Positions 15,008 to 18,840 of a stretch of 18,840 bases of DNA are shown here, piece after piece (position 1 is the stretch's first letter; each line of letters begins with the position of its first letter). Both the position numbers and the translations under genes were made by a program. Source of the DNA: Thermoplasmata archaeon (GTDB lineage: Archaea; Thermoplasmatota; Thermoplasmata; B31-G17); contig QMTG01000004.1 of NCBI GenBank assembly GCA_003649915.1, positions 1-18,840 on the forward strand, given 5' to 3'. The notes below the pieces were generated by a model that worked only from the letters and a program-made list of their open reading frames with translations, was not told the origin of the DNA and searched no databases.

Positions 15008-16012
15008 TTATAATATTTGAAAATCATAACAGACGAGTCTCGAATTTGGAGAGTATGGGTGTAATTTTATGAGGTTTATTGCTTCAATACTTCTCCCACA
15101 ATTTTCAATCACACCCCTCACCTCATCACAGAATTTATTCAGGGCATCATTCTCAACTATTGCGTATAAATGAACGACGCATGATGCAACATTCTTGGCA
15201 ACAATTGGCAGAAAACTCAGGGAGTTATGCGGGTTGTTCATGATCACCCTATTAGGCAACTCTTCTAGCACTTTAAAGACCTCTTTTGCGTCCATATTAA
15301 GTGGAATGACATTCTTAACACCATTTGCCTCAACATTCTTTTTAACGAGTTCGTATGCCCCTGAGTTTATATCATTTGCATACACAACCCCCGCATTACT
15401 GTACTTTGCAATCATTATGCTAAAGGGCCCCACACCAGCAAACATATCAAGCACAATCTCACCGTCCCCCACAAGTTTTGCAATCCTGTAATGCTCTCCT
15501 GCAAGACGGGGAGAAAAGTATGCTGCGCGCAAATCAACATGCAAAATAACGCCGTACTCTTTATGAATGGTGGAATACCTACACTCTCCATACATGTGCT
15601 CAAGTTCTCTCAGCCTGTACACACCCTTAACACCTTTATCTCTCAGCACGACCTTTACGTTTTTGTTTGTCTCAACTATCGCCTTACCTATTGCGCTAAA
15701 GTGCTCTGCGAACTCCTCCCCTATCTTTATCACCGCAATATCACCTATTATGTCGTAAGAACGAGGAAGTTTATTCCTAAGGCTTGCTGGTATCAGAGGA
15801 TGATTCCTATACCCTCCTTTTCTCGGTCGCCGCACCCTATCGCAATTATTCACTTCCACACATTTGTACCCATTAATTGGCTCCTTCACAGGAATATAAA
15901 CAAAGTTACCCTTATCAATTATTTTACATCCTCCGTTGATTTTTCCCTCGTCCATCAACTGCTTCCTAACACGCTCTGCGTCCTTCCTTGCCACAACAGC
16001 AAAGTATGGCAT
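15008..16012 (-). CDS. trm5: tRNA (guanine-37-N1)-methyltransferase Trm5
   Basis: Trm5 uses S-adenosylmethionine to methylate N1 of G37 next to the anticodon, protecting the reading frame. In many archaea a related enzyme also starts wyosine synthesis. The 334-residue protein has an N-terminal region with the D1/D2-type segment (LPRSYDIIGDIAVI, 82-95; VYRLRELEHMYGE, 131-143), then YFSPRLAGEHYRIAKLV (165-181), the SAM-binding loop DMFAGVGPFSI (189-199), a ribose-contacting acidic site in YANDINSGAY, and the N-x-P active-site motif as MNNP (Asn259, Pro261). The ATG at 16012 has no strong SD. A TATA box predicts a leader of about 9 nt. The Trm5a, b or c subtype cannot be fixed by eye. Confidence 0.92.
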   Translation of the reverse strand: MPYFAVVARKDAERVRKQLMDEGKINGGCKIIDKGNFVYIPVKEPINGYKCVEVNNCDRVRRPRKGGYRNHPLIPASLRNKLPRSYDIIGDIAVIKIGEEFAEHFSAIGKAIVETNKNVKVVLRDKGVKGVYRLRELEHMYGECRYSTIHKEYGVILHVDLRAAYFSPRLAGEHYRIAKLVGDGEIVLDMFAGVGPFSIMIAKYSNAGVVYANDINSGAYELVKKNVEANGVKNVIPLNMDAKEVFKVLEELPNRVIMNNPHNSLSFLPIVAKNVASCVVHLYAIVENDALNKFCDEVRGVIENCGRSIEAINLIKLHPYSPNSRLVCYDFQIL

Positions 16013-16042
16013 TTTTCAACCCGAAAATTAATCCCCATATTC

Positions 16043-16053
16043 CATATTTAACC
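16043..16053 (-). promoter_or_regulatory. Probable TATA box of trm5
   Basis: The minus strand reads GGTTAAATATG, centred about 36 nt before ATG 16012. It lies in the 65-bp gap after the DUF4430 gene, so trm5 can be transcribed apart from the surface cassette. Confidence 0.45.
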
Positions 16054-16077
16054 TTTGACCGTATCAGCAAACAACAC

Positions 16078-16587
16078 TCAGCTTTGCTTTTCAAACCTCC
16101 ACTCCACATAATCCCCATTGTGGATTTCAAAGTGATTAGCCCCAACTGAAGAGTACTCGCCATTCACCCAGAACTGCCAGTACCTTCCATCTATACCATT
16201 GCTAACACCACATATTTCCTCAATAAAGTAATCGTTGTATTTTTCCCAGTACGTCGCTCTGAAAGACACGTTTAGAGTGTTGCAGCAATAGGCAAGTGCC
16301 TCATATACTGTGGTAACATTATGCACAACCCTAAACTCCCAGGTAGTAGTGCTGGAGTTTTTTAAATCTAAACTACCGTTTTCCCAGATCAAATACACAT
16401 CCCCATATTTGTCGGGAGTGTATGTGTAGAAGTTGATAACTAAGGTGAAGTGTATTGGAGTACAAGAGGACGAAGTACTTTCACGCACCTTATATACAGA
16501 GAATATATGGGAGATTATTATTGCTACTATCACAATCAACAACGCAACAATCACGCCGTATATTTCTGCCCTGTTTTTATTTGACAA
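16078..16587 (-). CDS. Membrane-anchored DUF4430 (transcobalamin-like) domain protein
   Basis: The 169-residue protein has an N-terminal membrane anchor (about 8-30, IYGVIVALLIVIVAIIISHIFSV) and an extracellular domain. The domain fits the DUF4430 pattern related to the C-terminal domain of transcobalamin and intrinsic factor: TTVYEALAYC, then IEEICGVSNG, RYWQFWVNGEYSSVGANHF, and IHNGDYVEWRFE. In known family members this fold contacts small ligands or partner proteins, but the ligand here is unknown. Three cysteines of the ectodomain (CC in AYCCN and Cys in EEICG) may form disulfides. I chose TTG 16587 (MSNKNRAEIY) because GGAGG lies exactly seven bases upstream. The earlier TTG 16602 lies upstream of that SD. 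It overlaps the beta-propeller gene by 11 bp, so the two are probably translated together. Confidence 0.8.
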   Translation of the reverse strand: MSNKNRAEIYGVIVALLIVIVAIIISHIFSVYKVRESTSSSCTPIHFTLVINFYTYTPDKYGDVYLIWENGSLDLKNSSTTTWEFRVVHNVTTVYEALAYCCNTLNVSFRATYWEKYNDYFIEEICGVSNGIDGRYWQFWVNGEYSSVGANHFEIHNGDYVEWRFEKQS

Positions 16588-18511
16588 TGTGCTTCCTCCC
16601 AAGCACTACTATTAAAATTATGACAATCACGGCAATCATGGAGGCTGCAATAACAACTATAATATTTGGCTCTTCTTGGACCATTATTTTTCTGCTTTTA
16701 ACAACAATATTACCCTCATCATCTTCAACAACTAGGCGCACCTGATAACTACCCGGGGCATATGTGTGCTTGTATGTTGTTCTATTTGCGGACAGAACTG
16801 CGGATATAACTGTTCCATCACCAAAGTCCAGTGTTATGTTTAAATCCCCAGTCTCGTTAAATACACTTGTTGTTATGTAAAAAACATTCGAATTCTCGGA
16901 ATCACGCTTCACACAAAGGTCAACATTTGGCTTTGCATCTCCAAAAACATAAATATTGCCGCTGTCTGTGCATGCTATAATATGCCCTTTGTATATTATC
17001 GGCGTTGATATTGCATAATTTTTCGGATAGAAAATATGTTTCCACAGCACACTTCCATCTTTATCAAGGCAATAAAGGGTAGACTCATTAGTATTTGTTA
17101 TAACGAGCACATGCTCCTTCTCTGTTATAGGCGAGGCTTCAACAGAACCTATACTCTTAGTCCAAATTTCCCTGCCAGTGGATGCATTTATGCACACAAG
17201 CCCGCCATGTGCACCTATACCACCATAGCCAACATAGATCCTGCCATTAAAGTACAGGGGCGTGCTTACAGAAGATGATGGAAGATTCTTTGCCCACTTA
17301 AGTTTTCCAGACGTGCTTATGGAATACAGTTTTCCATCTTTACATGAAAAGTATAGTGTATTGTCCAATACAAGAACTGATGATGCCACTGAGCCGTTAG
17401 TCTTAAAAAACCATCTCATGCTGCCGTTTTTGTCCAGGCATACCACACCGTAGGGCTCCGAATAGGACATATTTCTATAATCATATGCCCCTATGAGGCC
17501 CAGATATATTTTCCCATCATATACACACGGCGATGAAAAGTATGGAGAGGAGGGTAATTTAACACGCCAAATAGTGCTCATGTTGGGCTGCATACAAACA
17601 ATCTCTCCGTAACCACCAGAATAATTGAAGAGCGGTACATATATCCTACCATCACATATTTTTGGTGGTGATACTATACCGACAGGCCCACCGTGTGTTG
17701 TCAGTAGCACACTTTTGACTATACTCCCGTTCTCGGGGTCAACCATATACATTACGCCATCAGTGGCCCCAATGTACAAATAATCATATAGTAATGGAGT
17801 TGATGTAGAATTTATCCAATTATGCCAGATAACCTCACCAGAAAGGTTAATGCAATACGTACCTTTATTGCATGTTGATACCACCACTTTATCACCAAAT
17901 GCTATGGGCGAGGACATAATACTTCCAGCCCCTGTGGGCACAGCATGAAGCACATCATTACCTGTATACTGGTCATAAACTCTGTTATTAGTCGATGTGC
18001 CCAAATAACAAATTATTGGCTCTGGGCTTTCCGGGGTTGAAGGAGATTGTGGTGCACTCACGAACAGCTCATAGTCGGAGATATAATTCCAGCATATAGA
18101 ATCGGAAGTGTTTAAGCATACACTATCAGCCGAAACCGTAGAATAAACCCATGTATCGTTTTTTTCATCGTAATACCAGAAATGCCACCAAGCTTCTGGA
18201 TAATTATTACTCTTTCCACCAATACTGTTCACAAACATGTGCTCTTCTCCTCCTATTATATACGTGGTGTAATTTAATGCAATCCCTGCATTATCGCAGA
18301 GGGATATTGTAGCATTCATTGCGTTATCCGCGCTAATGTCACCCCAAACAAACCTGCCATCACCAAAGTCTATTATCACCCTAAAGGTTCCATTGTATGC
18401 GTGGTATGCCATTAGCGGATATACTATGCCCGATACGAGTAGAATTAAGATCAATGCCGTGGTTGCAAAGCGTTTCATTAGGCGGGAGATACAAAACCTA
18501 TATTCATTCAT
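16577..18511 (-). CDS. Membrane-anchored surface protein: DUF4430-like domain, PQQ-type beta-propeller, PKD domain
   Basis: This 644-residue exported protein has a signal peptide (about 12-36) and a first domain of about 120 residues with DUF4430-like features (FRVIIDFGDGRFVW, NATISLCDNAGIALNYT, IGGKSNN, WWHFWYYDEKNDTW). After a Ser/Pro linker comes a PQQ-type beta-propeller (about 190-525) built of repeated blade motifs ending in G-x-(I/L)-x-W or A/D-x-x-G-x-(I/V)-x-x (GEVIWHNW, GSMRWFF, GKLKWAKN, GREIWTKS, GSVLWKH). Then a PKD-like domain (about 540-612, LDFGDGT) and a C-terminal transmembrane helix (616-637) with a basic end. ATG 18511 is seven bases after GGAGG (18519-18523). I infer a surface ligand-binding or scaffold role. 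PQQ binding or enzyme activity is not shown by the sequence. Confidence 0.85.
   Translation of the reverse strand: MNEYRFCISRLMKRFATTALILILLVSGIVYPLMAYHAYNGTFRVIIDFGDGRFVWGDISADNAMNATISLCDNAGIALNYTTYIIGGEEHMFVNSIGGKSNNYPEAWWHFWYYDEKNDTWVYSTVSADSVCLNTSDSICWNYISDYELFVSAPQSPSTPESPEPIICYLGTSTNNRVYDQYTGNDVLHAVPTGAGSIMSSPIAFGDKVVVSTCNKGTYCINLSGEVIWHNWINSTSTPLLYDYLYIGATDGVMYMVDPENGSIVKSVLLTTHGGPVGIVSPPKICDGRIYVPLFNYSGGYGEIVCMQPNMSTIWRVKLPSSPYFSSPCVYDGKIYLGLIGAYDYRNMSYSEPYGVVCLDKNGSMRWFFKTNGSVASSVLVLDNTLYFSCKDGKLYSISTSGKLKWAKNLPSSSVSTPLYFNGRIYVGYGGIGAHGGLVCINASTGREIWTKSIGSVEASPITEKEHVLVITNTNESTLYCLDKDGSVLWKHIFYPKNYAISTPIIYKGHIIACTDSGNIYVFGDAKPNVDLCVKRDSENSNVFYITTSVFNETGDLNITLDFGDGTVISAVLSANRTTYKHTYAPGSYQVRLVVEDDEGNIVVKSRKIMVQEEPNIIVVIAASMIAVIVIILIVVLGRKHIVK
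16595..16599 (-). promoter_or_regulatory. Shine-Dalgarno site selecting the DUF4430-gene TTG start
   Basis: GGAGG on the minus strand, inside the 3' end of the beta-propeller gene, is seven bases before TTG 16587. This is the same spacing as at rad50, hydG and the beta-propeller gene itself. Confidence 0.7.
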
Positions 18512-18518
18512 CGTATTG

Positions 18519-18523
18519 CCTCC
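18519..18523 (-). promoter_or_regulatory. Shine-Dalgarno site of the beta-propeller gene
   Basis: GGAGG on the minus strand is seven bases before ATG 18511. Together with the promoter about 70 nt upstream, it shows that this transcript has a real 5' leader of about 50 nt. Confidence 0.7.
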
Positions 18524-18538
18524 ATGCCAGTATTACGT

Positions 18539-18559
18539 ACTTGGATATATTATCCAAGT
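18539..18559. promoter_or_regulatory. Perfect palindrome, probable repressor operator
   Basis: Arms ACTTGGATA (18539-18547) and TATCCAAGT (18551-18559) are exact reverse complements around a 3-base centre. The site starts within a few bases of the predicted transcription start of the beta-propeller/DUF4430 operon, a common place for archaeal repressors to block RNA polymerase. It could instead act as a hairpin in the mRNA leader. No second copy is seen in the window. Confidence 0.6.
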
Positions 18560-18580
18560 TTTGATGGAAGATAACACTAT

Positions 18581-18598
18581 GCATATATAAACTTTTTC
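18581..18598 (-). promoter_or_regulatory. Strong BRE/TATA promoter of the beta-propeller/DUF4430 operon
   Basis: The minus strand reads GAAAAAGTTTATATATGC, a near-consensus purine-rich BRE followed by TTTATATA. It predicts a start near 18560. The TATA also sits in a 7-bp-arm inverted repeat, GCATATA (18581-18587) and TATATGC (18599-18605). Confidence 0.7.
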
Positions 18599-18638
18599 TA
18601 TATGCCAGGCATCAATTATGCGTACTGGGATTAACAAA

Positions 18639-18660
18639 GGTATAGAGCCATAACTATACC
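18639..18660. terminator. Hairpin between the Lys-rich gene and the beta-propeller promoter
   Basis: Perfect 7-bp arms GGTATAG (18639-18645) and CTATACC (18654-18660) flank an 8-nt loop. On the minus strand it lies 34 bases after the stop of the Lys-rich gene and is followed by TTTGTTAAT. On the plus strand it is followed by GTTTATTTTTTG. It may end transcription of the right-edge gene, but a second operator is possible. Confidence 0.4.
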
Positions 18661-18694
18661 GTTTATTTTTTGATAAGCCACAATCGCAGCAAAA

Positions 18695-18840
18695 TCAGCC
18701 TTCTGCCGCGCTTTCTTTTGTTTTCTTTTTCAGTTTTAGACCAAATTTCCTTTTCTTCTCTTTCTTCTTAGCCTTCTTCACACCTTTCTTTTTCTCGCCT
18801 TTCTCTTTGCGTTCTCCACGTGTTGGAGAAGTTTTTATTA
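18695..18840 (-). CDS. Lys-rich basic C-terminus of a protein entering from the right edge
   Basis: On the minus strand one frame is open from the right edge to TGA at 18697-18695, giving at least 48 residues. The visible part is extremely basic (GEKKKGVKKAKKKEKKRK, then KFGLKLKKKTKESAAEG). Such tails occur on archaeal ribosomal, chromatin and translation-factor proteins and on membrane proteins with basic cytoplasmic ends. The family cannot be named from this piece. The start lies outside the window. Purine-rich codons resemble those in the tail of the PKD protein. Confidence 0.55.
   Translation of the reverse strand, partial: IKTSPTRGERKEKGEKKKGVKKAKKKEKKRKFGLKLKKKTKESAAEG

Noticed and set aside
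16588..16602. TTG at 16602 as the start of the DUF4430 gene
   Set aside because: The SD site lies downstream of it and is perfectly spaced for TTG 16587.
1..18840. CRISPR array, insertion sequence or prophage
   Set aside because: No regularly spaced repeats, transposase, integrase or terminal inverted repeats are visible on either strand.

Overview
The window looks like part of an archaeal chromosome. The protein set is archaeal (Mre11-Rad50, Trm5, archaeal SepF, an Lrp-type regulator). Most transcription units start behind an AT-rich TATA box, some of them apparently leaderless, and the one tRNA gene lacks an encoded CCA end. Low G+C coding, a Thermococcus-like sulfhydrogenase operon and large N-glycosylation-rich surface proteins with PKD, beta-propeller and EF-hand-like modules suggest a thermophilic, anaerobic Thermoplasmatota-type euryarchaeon, possibly Aciduliprofundum-like. 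That placement is an inference from gene content only.

Layout, left to right. (1) 1-294: the C-terminal part of an Lrp/AsnC-type protein, cut by the left edge. (2) 363-1823, minus strand: a small anchored surface protein, tRNA-Ser(GCU), an acylphosphatase and a small Cys/His-rich probable zinc protein. (3) 1904-5432, plus strand: the mre11-rad50 operon for double-strand-break repair, divergent from the zinc protein. (4) 5684-9575, minus strand: a four-gene operon in the order hydB-hydG-hydD-hydA for a soluble NAD(P)-linked [NiFe] sulfhydrogenase (group 3b). (5) 9594-13445, minus strand: a giant PKD/CARDB surface protein whose gene ends 18 bp before hydB. (6) 13725-14995, plus strand: a protein of unknown function, then the cell-division protein SepF. 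(7) 15008-16012, minus strand: trm5. (8) 16078-18511, minus strand: a two-gene surface cassette, a PQQ-type beta-propeller protein followed by a DUF4430-domain protein. A strong promoter drives it, and a perfect 9-bp-arm palindrome lies just after the predicted transcription start. (9) 18695-18840, minus strand: the Lys-rich C-terminus of a protein entering from the right edge.

How the genes work together. HydA and HydD form the [NiFe] core, and HydG and HydB carry electrons between NAD(P)H and H2 or sulfur. Mre11 and Rad50 form the break-end processing complex. Several of the remaining genes encode cell-surface proteins of one topology: signal peptide, long glycosylatable ectodomain, one C-terminal membrane anchor and a basic tail. 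Translation signals fall into two groups. First genes of transcripts mostly start with ATG close to a TATA box. Downstream cistrons overlap their upstream neighbour and have a Shine-Dalgarno (SD) sequence, usually 6-9 nt before the start, which is TTG in four of five cases.

No stretch over 300 bases lacks a gene. I saw no CRISPR array, insertion sequence or integrase. The best candidates for something undescribed are the beta-propeller/DUF4430 cassette with its operator-like palindrome and the mosaic PKD protein beside the hydrogenase operon.
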